The notes below the pieces were generated by a model that was not told the DNA's origin, did not search any database, and was given only the letters and a program-made list of their open reading frames with translations. Below, one piece after another: positions 1-8,911 of a stretch of 64,000 nt of DNA. Made by a program: the position numbers and the translations under genes. This stretch comes from Hymenobacter negativus. GTDB taxonomy: Bacteria > Bacteroidota > Bacteroidia > Cytophagales > Hymenobacteraceae. The DNA is taken from assembly GCF_016056375.1 (NCBI RefSeq), contig NZ_JAEDAE010000005.1, positions 1-64,000 on the forward strand, given 5' to 3'. How positions within the stretch are numbered: position 1 is the first letter of the stretch; each line of letters opens with the position of its first letter.

Positions 1-3000
1 CTGAGCAGCGCCAGCGTGGCCCAGCCCACCGTGACGCTGCCCAACACCACCGGCGCCCCCATCACCCAGACCTACACCGTGACGGCGACTAGCGCCGCTG
101 GCTGTACCGCGACGTCGACGGTTATTGTGACCATCAACCCCGCGGCCGTGGCCACGCCCGGCCCGGCCATCAGCTTCTGCTCGGGCACGGTATCGGCCCC
201 GCTGGGCGGCACCGCTACGCCCGTAGCAGGCACCACGTATAGCTGGACGCCTACCACCGGCCTCAGCAACCCGAACATCCTCAACCCCACGGTGACTGGC
301 ACCAATACCACCGGCGCGCCCATCACCACCACTTACACGCTGACCACCACCACGGCTCAGGGCTGCGTGGCCACCGCTACCGTGGCCGTGACTATCAACC
401 CGGCCGCCGTGGCCGATGCCGGCCCGGCCCGTAGCACCTGCTCCAACGTGCCCGTGGCCATTGGCAACGGCACCGCGGTAGCCGGCACCACCTACGCCTG
501 GAGCCCGGCCACCGGCCTCAACAGCACCTCGGTGCTGAACCCGACCGTGACCCTGCCTAACCTCGGCACCACCAACATCACCCAGACCTACACCCTGACC
601 GCTACTACTGCCAACGGCTGCGTAAGCACCGGCACGGTCGTGGTGACCATCTTCCCGGCCGCGGTGGCGCAGGCTGGTCCGGCCGTGGCCTTCTGCTCGG
701 GCGAAACCCGGACGCTGGGCGTGGGCACCGCCGTAACCGGCACCACCTATGCCTGGAGCCCAGCCACCGGCCTGAGCGACCCCACTGCGCTGAACCCGAC
801 CGTGACGCTGACCAACACGACCGGCGCCCCCATCACCACCACCTACACGCTGACCGCCACTACCGGCAACGGCTGCTCGGCCACCAGCACCGTGGCCGTG
901 ACCGTGAACCCGGCCGCCGTGGCGCAGGCCGGGCCGGCCAAGGCTACCTGCTCGAATGTGGGCGTAGTTATCGGAACCGGCACGGCCGTGGCCGGCACCA
1001 CTTACGCCTGGACGCCCACCACCGGCCTGAGCAGCGCCACCGCCCTCACCCCCACCCTGACGCTGCCCAACCTGACAGCCGCGCCCATCGTGGTGACTTA
1101 CACGCTGACCGCCACCACGGCCCAGGGCTGCACCGCCACCAGCACCGTAGCCGTGACCATTAACCCGGCCGCCGTGGCCGATGCCGGCCCGGCCCGTAGC
1201 ACCTGCTCCAACGTGCCCGTGGCCATTGGCAACGGCACCGCCGTGGCCGGCACCACCTACGCCTGGAGCCCGGCCACCGGCCTCAGCAGCACCTCGGTGC
1301 TGAACCCGACCGTGACCCTGCCTAACCTGACCGGCGCGCCCATCACCCAGACCTATACGCTGACGGCCACCACCGCCAACGGCTGTACTGCTACCAATAC
1401 GGTGGTGGTAACCATCAACCCGGCCGCAGTGGCCGTGGCGGGTGCCAACCAAGCCGTGTGCTCGGGCTCGACCATTACGCTGGGCGCGGCCCCGGTAACG
1501 GGTTACACCTACGCCTGGAGCCCGGCCACCGGCCTGAGCAGCACCACCGTGGCTAACCCCACCTTTACGCTGACCAACACCACGAACACGCCGAACCCCA
1601 TCGTCTTCACGCTGACGGCCACCACCGCCAATGGCTGCGTAGCCACCAGCACCGTGACCGTAACCGTGAACCCTGCTGCCGTGGCCGATGCCGGCCCCGA
1701 CGCCGCCGTGTGCGACCTCAAGAACATCACCTTGGGCACTCCGGCCCGCGCCGGCTACACCTATAGCTGGGCTCCGGCCACGGGCTTAAGCAGCGCCACC
1801 GCCGCGCAGCCCGTGTTCACCGCCTCCAACACTACGGCCGCGCCCATCACCCGCACCTACACCGTGACGGCTACCACCGCCAACGGCTGCGTGAGCACCG
1901 ATGCCGTGGTCATCACCATCAACCCGCGCCCGGCGGCAGCGGCCATTGTGGGGCCGGCTTCGGTGTGCCCCACGGTTACGGGGGTTGCCTACTCGGTGCC
2001 CACGGGCACGGGCACGGCTTTCCCGCCCGGCACGCCCTTCACCTGGCAGATTAACGGCGGCACCATTGCCAGCGGCCAGGGTACTCCGGCCATTACCGTA
2101 GATTGGGGCGTGGCCAGCACCGGCGGCTACCTCAAGGTTTTCAGCCTGAACGCGCAGGGCTGCTCGTCCGACACCACCACCCTGCCCATCATCATCAACC
2201 AGCGCCTGCAAACCGTGCGACCCACCGGCCCCGGCGATGTGCTGGCCGTGGCCCCGCTGCCGCGCTCGGTGTGCCAGGCCGATGGCCCTTACCGCTACGC
2301 GACCGGCGCTTACGCCAACGGCTCCAGCTACGCCTGGACCATCATCGGCGGCACGCAGGTGAGCACCTTCCAGAATACGGTGACCGTGAACTGGGCCCCC
2401 GTGGCGGTGCCCACCATTGGCAAAATTGTGGTAACGGAAACCAGCAATCCCGCCAGCGGCGTGCGCTGCCTGGGCACTTCGGATACCATGCGAGTGCTCA
2501 TCAACCCCTCGCCGCGCACCACGCTGGCCATCACCGCCCCGGTGCGCGTGTGCCAGACCAACGGCCCCGTGACTTTTGGCCTGCCCGGCGGCTTCACCGG
2601 TTCGTCCTACGTGTTCCAGCTGAATGGCGCCACCCTGGCCGGTACCGGCAACACCCGCGTGTTGAGCCCCCTGCCCGCTCCCGGCACCTACACCCTCACG
2701 GTGCAGGAAACCACCTCGGCCGGCTGCACCGGCCCGCTCTACACCACGCCTTTCACGGTGGCTCCTACGCCAACGGCCCCTACCATCTCGGGCTCGGGCT
2801 TCGTGTGTAACGTAGCTACGCCGCAGCAATACGCCATAGCCAACCCCACTACCGGGGCCAGCTACCAGTGGACCGTGGTGGGCGGCACCATCACGACGGG
2901 CGGCACCGGCAGCCAGATTACGGTGCGCTTCAATGCCACCGGCCCCTACACCGTGAGTGCCGCCGAAATCAGCGCGGCCCCCGCTTCGTGCGCCGGCCCG

Positions 3001-3870
3001 GCCACTACGCGCACCATCCTCTTCGATAGCCCCACGGTGGTGCTAACCAACGCCTCGGTAGATGCTACCAGCAACAACCGCGTCATCATCAGCCTGAGCG
3101 TACCCAACAGCGGCAACACCCCCAACCCGGTGCAAGTGCTGCGCCGTGTGGCGGGCTCTGGCATCTTCGCAGCGGTGGGCACGGTAGCGGCTACGGCCAC
3201 CACCTTCACCGACAACAGCGCGGTGGATGCCAACGCCAACTCCTACGAGTACCAGCTCAGCCTCACCAACGGCTGCGGCACGGCCAACACCACCGGCGTG
3301 GCCCAGACCATCCGTCTGCAAGCCACCACTACCACCACCGCCGGCGGCCGCGACCAGGGCAGCACGGCTCTCACTTGGAACGCCTTCGTGGGCTTCCCGG
3401 TGAAGGAGTACCGCATCTACCGCCGCTCCGATGCCGGTGCCCCGGTGCTCATTGCCACGGTGAACGCAGGCACGCTGCAATACACCGCCTCCAACAACGA
3501 CCCGAACGCCACTGCTACCGGCGTGGGCTTCAGCCAGAATTTCCGGGTAGTGGCTGCCAGCACCGATGCCACCCCGCTGCTCTCGAACTCGAACGAAACC
3601 AGCGTGAGCTTCGCCAACGCCGTGAAGACCTATAACGTCATCACCCCGAACCGCGACGGCCTCAACGATGTGCTCGTCATCGACAACATCTCGCTCTACC
3701 CCGGCAACACCTTCACCGTCTTCAACCGCTGGGGCCGCGAGGTGTACAAAACCACTAACTACCAGAACAACTGGGGTGGCGACGACAGTACGCCCGCCGG
3801 CAACTACTTCTACATCCTGACCCTGCCCAACGGCACCAGCGTGAAGAACTGGTTCGAGATAATCAAGTAG
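1..3870 (+). CDS. Giant Ig/PKD-like repeat protein with T9SS type B (gliding-motility-associated) C-terminal domain, 5' end outside window
   Basis: The reading frame is open from base 1, so the N-terminus lies upstream. About seven and a half tandem repeats of roughly 90 residues fill the first 640 residues. Each has a Cys-Ser near its start, a TYAWSPATGL core and a TYTLTATTANGC end. Several further Ig/PKD-like segments follow, then a fibronectin-like stretch. The last 85 residues begin VITPNRDGLNDVL and continue TVFNRWGREVYKT to a final WFEIIK, the typical type B sorting domain (CHU_C family) recognised by the type IX secretion system. The likely role is a secreted or surface-attached adhesin or matrix protein. 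Composition is Thr/Ala/Gly/Pro-rich with few charges. A strong terminator follows the stop. The sorting domain is clear; the ligand is unknown. Confidence 0.9.
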   Translation: MSSASVAQPTVTLPNTTGAPITQTYTVTATSAAGCTATSTVIVTINPAAVATPGPAISFCSGTVSAPLGGTATPVAGTTYSWTPTTGLSNPNILNPTVTGTNTTGAPITTTYTLTTTTAQGCVATATVAVTINPAAVADAGPARSTCSNVPVAIGNGTAVAGTTYAWSPATGLNSTSVLNPTVTLPNLGTTNITQTYTLTATTANGCVSTGTVVVTIFPAAVAQAGPAVAFCSGETRTLGVGTAVTGTTYAWSPATGLSDPTALNPTVTLTNTTGAPITTTYTLTATTGNGCSATSTVAVTVNPAAVAQAGPAKATCSNVGVVIGTGTAVAGTTYAWTPTTGLSSATALTPTLTLPNLTAAPIVVTYTLTATTAQGCTATSTVAVTINPAAVADAGPARSTCSNVPVAIGNGTAVAGTTYAWSPATGLSSTSVLNPTVTLPNLTGAPITQTYTLTATTANGCTATNTVVVTINPAAVAVAGANQAVCSGSTITLGAAPVTGYTYAWSPATGLSSTTVANPTFTLTNTTNTPNPIVFTLTATTANGCVATSTVTVTVNPAAVADAGPDAAVCDLKNITLGTPARAGYTYSWAPATGLSSATAAQPVFTASNTTAAPITRTYTVTATTANGCVSTDAVVITINPRPAAAAIVGPASVCPTVTGVAYSVPTGTGTAFPPGTPFTWQINGGTIASGQGTPAITVDWGVASTGGYLKVFSLNAQGCSSDTTTLPIIINQRLQTVRPTGPGDVLAVAPLPRSVCQADGPYRYATGAYANGSSYAWTIIGGTQVSTFQNTVTVNWAPVAVPTIGKIVVTETSNPASGVRCLGTSDTMRVLINPSPRTTLAITAPVRVCQTNGPVTFGLPGGFTGSSYVFQLNGATLAGTGNTRVLSPLPAPGTYTLTVQETTSAGCTGPLYTTPFTVAPTPTAPTISGSGFVCNVATPQQYAIANPTTGASYQWTVVGGTITTGGTGSQITVRFNATGPYTVSAAEISAAPASCAGPATTRTILFDSPTVVLTNASVDATSNNRVIISLSVPNSGNTPNPVQVLRRVAGSGIFAAVGTVAATATTFTDNSAVDANANSYEYQLSLTNGCGTANTTGVAQTIRLQATTTTTAGGRDQGSTALTWNAFVGFPVKEYRIYRRSDAGAPVLIATVNAGTLQYTASNNDPNATATGVGFSQNFRVVAASTDATPLLSNSNETSVSFANAVKTYNVITPNRDGLNDVLVIDNISLYPGNTFTVFNRWGREVYKTTNYQNNWGGDDSTPAGNYFYILTLPNGTSVKNWFEIIK
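397..567 (+). repeat. Intragenic near-identical DNA repeat, copy 1
   Basis: This stretch inside the giant repeat gene is almost identical at DNA level to 1162-1329. It starts aacccggccgccgtggcc and runs through the repeat core to the coding for NPTVTLPNL. The few differences are synonymous or conservative, for example gcggta against gccgtg and aac against agc. The two copies are two repeat units apart, so they are more alike than neighbouring units. Confidence 0.8.
1162..1329 (+). repeat. Intragenic near-identical DNA repeat, copy 2
   Basis: Second copy of the repeat found at 397-567, in the same reading frame of the giant adhesin-like gene. The high identity suggests recent duplication or gene conversion between repeat units. 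Confidence 0.8.
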
Positions 3871-3888
3871 ACCACTTGCTGTACTGAG

Positions 3889-3920
3889 AAAAGGCCTTCC
3901 GGTTTCGGGAGGCCTTTTTT
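3889..3920 (+). terminator. Rho-independent terminator of the giant T9SS protein gene
   Basis: Stem AAAAGGCCTTCC / GGGAGGCCTTTT with a short loop and a T-run, starting about 20 bases after the stop codon at 3868-3870. Confidence 0.85.
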
Positions 3921-4028
3921 GTTAGGTGAGTGGTGTGACACCACTCCAGGGCGGTGCGGAACCGGTCCAGGGTGGTGGGACCGGTGCGGAACCACTTGGG
4001 ATGCATAGCAGAGGCCCCGCTGCCCGCG

Positions 4029-4036
4029 TACCTTTG
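4029..4036 (+). promoter_or_regulatory. Putative Bacteroidota -7 promoter box TACCTTTG upstream of rlmD
   Basis: The box matches the TAnnTTTG consensus of the primary sigma factor in this phylum and lies 26 bases before the rlmD ATG. No clear -33 TTTG was found at the usual spacing. Confidence 0.5.
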
Positions 4037-4062
4037 CCAACTATTACCGCTTCGCTCCCATT

Positions 4063-5490
4063 ATGTCCCGCAAAATCCAGAAAGCCTCTAAAAACTTACC
4101 CGCCGACGCCCTTCACAACATCCTGATTCAGGACATGGTGGCCGAAGGCAAATGCATGGTGCGCCTCGACAACCTGGTCATCTTCGTGTCGCAGGTGGCA
4201 CCCGGCGATGTGGTGGACCTGCGCATCACCCGCGCCAAAAAGAACTTTCTGGAGGCCGTACCCACGCACTTTCACAAATACTCCGAGTTGCGCACCACGC
4301 CGTTTTGCCAGCACTTTGGCGTGTGCGGCGGCTGTAAGTGGCAGCACCTGGGCTACGACACCCAGCTGCGCTTCAAGCAGCAGCAGGTGGTCGACCAGCT
4401 CACCCGTATTGGCAAAGTGGCCCTGCCCGAGATTCCGTTCATCCTCTCCTCGCCCGAGCGCACCTACTACCGCAACAAGCTGGAGTACACCTTCTCGGAC
4501 AACGGCTGGCTCACCACCGAGCAAATCAACGACAACACCCAGACTTTCGACCGCAACGTACTGGGCTTCCACACCCCCGCCCGTTTCGATAAGATTATCG
4601 ACGTGCAGCACTGCCACCTCCAGGCCGAGCCCAGCAACGAAATCCGCCTCTTCGTGCGCGACTACGGCCGCGAGCACGGCCTCGAATTCGGCAATATGGT
4701 GCGCCAGACCGGCAACCTGCGCAACCTCATTATCCGCACGGCTCAGAGCACCGGCGAAATCATGGTGATTCTGCAGTGCTACCGCCCCCATGAGTCCATC
4801 GAGCCCCTGCTCGATGCCCTGCTAGCCAAGTTTCCCGGCATCACCTCGCTCAACTACGTGCTCAACAACAAGGGCAACGAAACCTTTCACGACCTCGACG
4901 TGGTGTGCTACCACGGCAAGCCCTACATCGAGGAAGAGATGGAAGGCCTGCGCTTCCGCATCGGCCCCAAGTCCTTCTACCAAACCAACTCCGAAGGCGC
5001 CCACCAGCTCTACAAAGTGGCCCGCGAGTTCGCCGACCTCAAAGGCGATGAGCTGGTGTACGACCTCTACACCGGGGCCGGCACCATCGCCAGCTTCGTG
5101 GCCCACCAGGCCCGCAAAGTCATCGGCGTCGAGTACGTGGAGCAAGCCGTGGCCGACGCCCACGTCAACGCCGAAATAAACAACATCACCAACACCGAGT
5201 TCTACGCCGGCGACATGAAGGACATCCTCACGGCCGACTTCACCGCCCACCACGGCCGCCCGGACGTCCTCATCACCGACCCGCCCCGCGCCGGCATGCA
5301 CCCCGACGTGGTGGCCCGCCTCCTAGAGCTACGCGCCCCCCGCATCGTCTACATCAGCTGCAACCCCGCCACCCAGGCCCGCGACCTGGAGCTGCTGGAT
5401 GCTGCCTATAAAGTCACCCGCGTGCAGCCGGTGGATATGTTCCCGCACACCCACCACGTGGAGAACGTGGTGGCGCTGGAGCTGAAGTAG
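4063..5490 (+). CDS. rlmD: 23S rRNA (uracil-5-)-methyltransferase RlmD/RumA family
   Basis: A 475-residue SAM-dependent RNA methyltransferase that makes 5-methyluridine in 23S rRNA. An N-terminal TRAM-like domain (about 10-70) is followed by a cysteine cluster CQHFGVCGGC (C82, C88, C91) with a fourth Cys in QHCHL (C184), the pattern of the RumA 4Fe-4S site. The C-terminal Rossmann domain has DLYTGAGTIASF (SAM loop), TDPPRAGMHPDV, and ISCNPAT with the catalytic Cys near residue 433. ATG 4063 follows a TACCTTTG box and gives the usual family length. Two small genes follow with gaps of 9 and 4 bases, suggesting one transcript. RlmD is preferred over RlmC or TrmA on general resemblance, and the exact uridine target is not proven. 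Confidence 0.9.
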   Translation: MSRKIQKASKNLPADALHNILIQDMVAEGKCMVRLDNLVIFVSQVAPGDVVDLRITRAKKNFLEAVPTHFHKYSELRTTPFCQHFGVCGGCKWQHLGYDTQLRFKQQQVVDQLTRIGKVALPEIPFILSSPERTYYRNKLEYTFSDNGWLTTEQINDNTQTFDRNVLGFHTPARFDKIIDVQHCHLQAEPSNEIRLFVRDYGREHGLEFGNMVRQTGNLRNLIIRTAQSTGEIMVILQCYRPHESIEPLLDALLAKFPGITSLNYVLNNKGNETFHDLDVVCYHGKPYIEEEMEGLRFRIGPKSFYQTNSEGAHQLYKVAREFADLKGDELVYDLYTGAGTIASFVAHQARKVIGVEYVEQAVADAHVNAEINNITNTEFYAGDMKDILTADFTAHHGRPDVLITDPPRAGMHPDVVARLLELRAPRIVYISCNPATQARDLELLDAAYKVTRVQPVDMFPHTHHVENVVALELK

Positions 5491-5499
5491 AATTTACAA

Positions 5500-6027
5500 A
5501 TGACCAAGCAGGAAGTTAACGCAGCAATTCATCTGGGCAAGTTACCTGCCACGCATGAATGGTATGGAGGGTTTCTCGTACTATTTTACTGCCTATGCTT
5601 TTCTGTAATTGGTATAGTATTCATTTTCGACAAACCATTAAATCCTTTTGCTCCCGCTGGCTTATTGTTGTGGGTCAGTTTATCACTTTATACACTGTAT
5701 TGTTTGCTAACTGAACGAAAATTGACGGCTGTCAAAACGTATTTAAGTGCAGGTGATAATCAGCAATTAATAATCAGTGTATTCAATGCGTTGAACTGGC
5801 AAGTTTCATTACCATTTCAGCATAGTATCATTGCTACGAGGGGTTCTAATTGGTTTGGAATCCCAGTGTATGCCACCGCCTTGCTAGAGGAAGGTATAGT
5901 TTACTTGAACCTAATGAATGGTGGTGGGAACATCAAGGGTCGAATTCCTTTTTCATTTGGCCAAAACGAACAGAAGCTTCGTCTGCTCATTGATGAAATA
6001 AATAAAAGCAGGCAATTAGCTAAATAA
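5500..6027 (+). CDS. Small membrane protein of unknown function
   Basis: 175 residues with two predicted transmembrane segments (about 24-44 and 50-72), then a soluble C-terminal domain of about 100 residues containing GSNWFGIPVYATALLEEG. No known family was recognised. The start is 9 bases after the rlmD stop, and the next gene starts 4 bases after its own stop. Base composition is clearly AT-richer than the neighbours (many TTA, ATA and AAT codons), which suggests recent acquisition or low expression. The ORF is intact. Confidence 0.7.
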   Translation: MTKQEVNAAIHLGKLPATHEWYGGFLVLFYCLCFSVIGIVFIFDKPLNPFAPAGLLLWVSLSLYTLYCLLTERKLTAVKTYLSAGDNQQLIISVFNALNWQVSLPFQHSIIATRGSNWFGIPVYATALLEEGIVYLNLMNGGGNIKGRIPFSFGQNEQKLRLLIDEINKSRQLAK

Positions 6028-6031
6028 AACA

Positions 6032-6406
6032 ATGGACTACTTCAACGACCCCGAACTCAACGGCAAATACCTCGGCACCATCACTAAGGATTTCGTGAAG
6101 GTGTGCGATACGCTGGCCGAAGCCTCGTCCCAGATTCGCAAGGGCGACTTCAGCCAATACCCCATTTTCGTCTTTGCCAAGCAGGAAGTGCCCCTCGGCG
6201 GCCTCCTCGTCAACGCCGACGAACTGAACCTGGACTGGCACGTCTTCGCCAGCTACCTAGAGCTGTTCGTGCAGCAAGGCATCGTCAGCGCCGACGGCGT
6301 CGAGGCGTTTCAATCGACCTATAAAGACCCGGACGAGTTCTGCTGCCTCTTCGTGCTCGATGAGGAGTTCACAAATTTCGTATTTGTGCCGTATCCGGAG
6401 GATTAA
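6032..6406 (+). CDS. Conserved hypothetical protein
   Basis: 124 residues, acidic and soluble, with no signal peptide or membrane segment. No catalytic motif was recognised. It contains PIFVFAKQEVPLGGLL and a C-terminal FCCLFVLDEEFTNFVF. Codon use matches the GC-rich host, unlike the gene just upstream, although both look co-transcribed with rlmD. A strong terminator follows. Confidence 0.75.
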   Translation: MDYFNDPELNGKYLGTITKDFVKVCDTLAEASSQIRKGDFSQYPIFVFAKQEVPLGGLLVNADELNLDWHVFASYLELFVQQGIVSADGVEAFQSTYKDPDEFCCLFVLDEEFTNFVFVPYPED

Positions 6407-6423
6407 AGCCGATTCGGTTTAAA

Positions 6424-6464
6424 AACAAACAGCGCCCCGACTTTGAGTCGGGGCGCTGTTTGTT
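6424..6464 (+). terminator. Strong terminator, probably bidirectional
   Basis: A perfect stem of about 18 bp, AACAAACAGCGCCCCGAC against its complement, around loop TTTGA. It sits between the convergent genes ending at 6406 (+) and 6485 (-). Confidence 0.85.
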
Positions 6465-6484
6465 GTATGGGGCAAGGTTGTGCC

Positions 6485-6940
6485 CTAATTCCGGCGCTGC
6501 ACCGGCAAATCTTCCAGCTGCGCGTAGCTCAGCTTCCAGGTATTATCGGTGGCTTTTTTCCAGAGGAAAATATAATTACCCTCACCGAAGCCGGCGGGCT
6601 GGCCGGGGCCGGCCGGCTGCACATCCACCGAAAACGTGCCGGCCTCGTAAGCCGTGTTGGCATCGGTGCCCGAACTGCTCACGCTGGTTTTGAGGTTGCT
6701 GATGGTGGCAATGGTGGCGCTCACCCACTTCTGGCCCACTTCGTCTTTGCCCTTCCAGTGGGCGTTGCCTTGCACAAAGGCCACGTCGTCGGCCATCATG
6801 CCGGTAATTTTACCCGAATCGCGGCTATTCCAGGCGTTGATAAAGTCCTGGTCCAGGGTCTGAACATTGACGGCCTCACCGGCTTTCGAACACGAGGAAA
6901 GCGTCACGGCCACAAGTAAACTGCAAAAAAGGGATTTCAT
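6485..6940 (-). CDS. DUF4440/SnoaL-like (NTF2 fold) lipoprotein
   Basis: 151 residues. The N-terminus MKSLFCSLLVAVTLSSCSK is a lipoprotein signal with lipobox LSSC. The rest has the DUF4440/NTF2-like pattern: FINAWNSRDSGKITGMMADD, a VGQKWV helix, and a final NTWKLSYAQLEDLP strand. Members of this fold bind small molecules or act as ketosteroid-isomerase-like enzymes, but most DUF4440 lipoproteins have no assigned function. Probably a periplasmic, membrane-anchored protein. It appears monocistronic. Confidence 0.8.
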   Translation of the reverse strand: MKSLFCSLLVAVTLSSCSKAGEAVNVQTLDQDFINAWNSRDSGKITGMMADDVAFVQGNAHWKGKDEVGQKWVSATIATISNLKTSVSSSGTDANTAYEAGTFSVDVQPAGPGQPAGFGEGNYIFLWKKATDNTWKLSYAQLEDLPVQRRN

Positions 6941-7009
6941 AAATCCAGAAGGTTGGTGAAAGAAAAGGTGGCGGGCAGCTTTCCCGCCGCTGCAAAACCG
7001 GCTAAAACA

Positions 7010-7042
7010 ACCAAACCCCAGGCCAACGGCCCGGGGTTTGGT
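7010..7042 (-). terminator. Terminator of the glycine-zipper gene
   Basis: ACCAAACCCC pairs with GGGGTTTGGT, with an inner GGCC/GGCC extension. Read on the minus strand it is followed by TGTTTTA. It starts 20 bases after the stop of the gene at 7063-7587. Confidence 0.65.
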
Positions 7043-7062
7043 GTACGCACTCTTACGGGCAA

Positions 7063-7587
7063 TTACCAGCTTTTGCGACGAATCTGCTCCGTCGAATACG
7101 GCTTCGAGGCGTCGCCGTACGAATCGTTGGGCAGGTAGGCCCCGTTCGTCAACTCAGGCTGCGCCCCCTGCATAGCGGCGGCCGAGGCCGTGAAGCTATT
7201 AGCCGGCACCAGCGCGGTTTGGGTGGTGCGGGTGGTCGTCACGGTCTGGCGGTTGCGGGCCAGGGCCAGTTCGCGGCGGTAATTGGCTTCGCGGGCGGCT
7301 ACGGCCGCACGCTCAGCAGCGGCAGCGGCGCGCTGTTTGCGCTTGTTGTCAATGTGCTTGCCCACACCGTAGCCAATGGCACCACCGGCCACGCCGCCTA
7401 CTACGCCACCTACCACGCGGTTACGCTTGTTGATGAGGGCACCAGCCGCGGCACCGCCCAGGCCGCCGATGGCGGTACCTTTAGCCTGCGGGCTCCAGCT
7501 TTTAAGGATTTGGGCCTGGGCCGAACGAGTGCCGAAAGACGTGCTCAACAGCACCAGCAAAGCGAAAAGATAAGGAAGCTTTTTCAT
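7063..7587 (-). CDS. Glycine-zipper (YMGG-like) secreted or envelope protein
   Basis: 174 residues. A Sec signal peptide (residues 1 to about 26, ending RSAQA) precedes a glycine-zipper segment, AIGGLGGAAAGALI, then VVGGVVGGVAGGAIGYGVG (about 39-77). A basic, Ala-rich helix follows (about 80-105), then a Thr/Ser-rich tail. Glycine zippers of this kind occur in small envelope proteins such as the 17 kDa antigen and YmgG families. The role here is unknown; membrane association or oligomerisation is inferred. Confidence 0.75.
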   Translation of the reverse strand: MKKLPYLFALLVLLSTSFGTRSAQAQILKSWSPQAKGTAIGGLGGAAAGALINKRNRVVGGVVGGVAGGAIGYGVGKHIDNKRKQRAAAAAERAAVAAREANYRRELALARNRQTVTTTRTTQTALVPANSFTASAAAMQGAQPELTNGAYLPNDSYGDASKPYSTEQIRRKSW

Positions 7588-7728
7588 GGCTTAAAGATTT
7601 ATGGAGACAAGAAATCCGCCCGGATAATGGGTAGGAAGACAATTAGCGTGCCATTCCCGCCGCCGGCCGAATTCCCCCTCCCTAACGGCAGCGCTTACAG
7701 AAGGTTGGAATCCTATATAGAATTCGGG

Positions 7729-8757
7729 CTAAAAGCTCGTCCAGCCCTGCGCCTGCAGCGGCACGGCCTGGCCGGCTTTGGTCACCAGATTCGCCCCGTC
7801 GGCCTTGTCCGTGAGGTGGCCGATGATGGTGATATCGGGGTGATTTTTAATCTTTTCGTGGTCCGCTACCGGCACCGTAAACAGCAGCTCGTAGTCCTCG
7901 CCGCCGTTGAGGGCACAGGTGAGCGGGTCGAGGCTGAACTCGGCCGCCGCTTCCAGCGTGGGGTTGGCCATGGGAATGAATTCCGTGAAAACCCGGGCGC
8001 CCGTGCCGCTGGCCGCGCACAGGTGCAGCACCTCCGAGGCCAGTCCGTCCGACACGTCAATCATGCTGGTGGGCCGGATGCCGCGCTCGCGCAGCTCGTG
8101 CACAATGTCGAGCCGGGCTTCGGGACGCAACTGGCGCTGCACCACATACTCGTAATTAGCCAGCTCGGGCTGGGTTTCGGGGTCGGCCAGGTAGGCTTGT
8201 TTTTCGCGCTCCAGCACCTGCAGGCCCAGAAAAGCACCGCCCAGGTCACCGGTCACGCAGAGCAAATCAGTGGGCTGGCCGCCGCTGCGGCGCACAGCCT
8301 TGCCGGCCGGCACTTCGCCCAGCACCGTAATGGCCAGCGTGAGGCCGCCGCGGCTGGCGGTGGTGTCACCGCCCACTAGGTCCACGTTGTAGGCCTCGCA
8401 GGCCAGGCGCATGCCGGCATACAGTTCCTCAATGGCCTCCACGGTGAAGCGCGGGCCGGCCGACAGCGCCACCACCAGCTGCTTGGGCAGGGAATTCATG
8501 GCGGCTACGTCCGACACGTTCACGGCCACCGCCTTGTAGCCCAGGTGCCGCAGCGGGCAAAACGAGAGGTCGAAGTGAATGCCCTCGACCAACAAGTCGG
8601 TGGTCATCACGGTATCGGTGCCGGCCGTGGGCCGGATGATGGCCGCATCATCGCCAATGCCGAGCACGGTGCCGGGCTGGCGCGCGGTGATGTTGGCCTG
8701 CAAGCGGCGGATAAGGGCAAATTCGCCAATGGCGGAGAGGGGCGTGAGTTCGGACAT
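7729..8757 (-). CDS. thiL: Thiamine-monophosphate kinase
   Basis: 342 residues, normal for ThiL, which phosphorylates thiamine monophosphate to thiamine pyrophosphate with ATP. Family motifs are in order: N-terminal GEFALIRRL, GIGDDAA (Mg-ATP binding, about 33-39), TTDLLVEGIHF, NVSDVAAMN, GGDTTAS, VTGDLGGAFLG, SMIDVSDGLASEVLH and NGGEDYELLF. All Asp-rich metal ligands appear present. No other thi gene lies nearby. The start ATG 8757 is preceded by a TACTTTTG box 87 bases upstream. Confidence 0.95.
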   Translation of the reverse strand: MSELTPLSAIGEFALIRRLQANITARQPGTVLGIGDDAAIIRPTAGTDTVMTTDLLVEGIHFDLSFCPLRHLGYKAVAVNVSDVAAMNSLPKQLVVALSAGPRFTVEAIEELYAGMRLACEAYNVDLVGGDTTASRGGLTLAITVLGEVPAGKAVRRSGGQPTDLLCVTGDLGGAFLGLQVLEREKQAYLADPETQPELANYEYVVQRQLRPEARLDIVHELRERGIRPTSMIDVSDGLASEVLHLCAASGTGARVFTEFIPMANPTLEAAAEFSLDPLTCALNGGEDYELLFTVPVADHEKIKNHPDITIIGHLTDKADGANLVTKAGQAVPLQAQGWTSF

Positions 8758-8843
8758 GGTTAGTCAGAGTAGTCAATAGTTGGTAATCAGTGGCAGCCAC
8801 CCGCCAATTCAATCAGTACCATTGGCACTGCCCGGCGGGATGG

Positions 8844-8851
8844 CAAAAGTA
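8844..8851 (-). promoter_or_regulatory. Putative -7 box TACTTTTG for thiL
   Basis: CAAAAGTA on the plus strand reads TACTTTTG on the minus strand, matching TAnnTTTG, 87 bases upstream of the thiL start. Confidence 0.45.
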
Positions 8852-8858
8852 CGCCCAT

Positions 8859-8890
8859 AAAAAAAGGAGGGAATTGCTTCCCTCCTTTTT
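8859..8890 (-). terminator. Terminator of the lamin-tail T9SS gene
   Basis: AAAAAGGAGGGAA / TTCCCTCCTTTTT stem with a four-base loop and a long T-run on the minus strand, 20 bases after the stop at 8912. Confidence 0.85.
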
Positions 8891-8911
8891 CGATTTCAGA
8901 CAATGAGCTGC

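Noticed and set aside
1..1950. Regular repeats that might suggest a CRISPR array
   Set aside because: The repeats are about 270-290 bases long, in frame, and encode Ig-like protein repeats.
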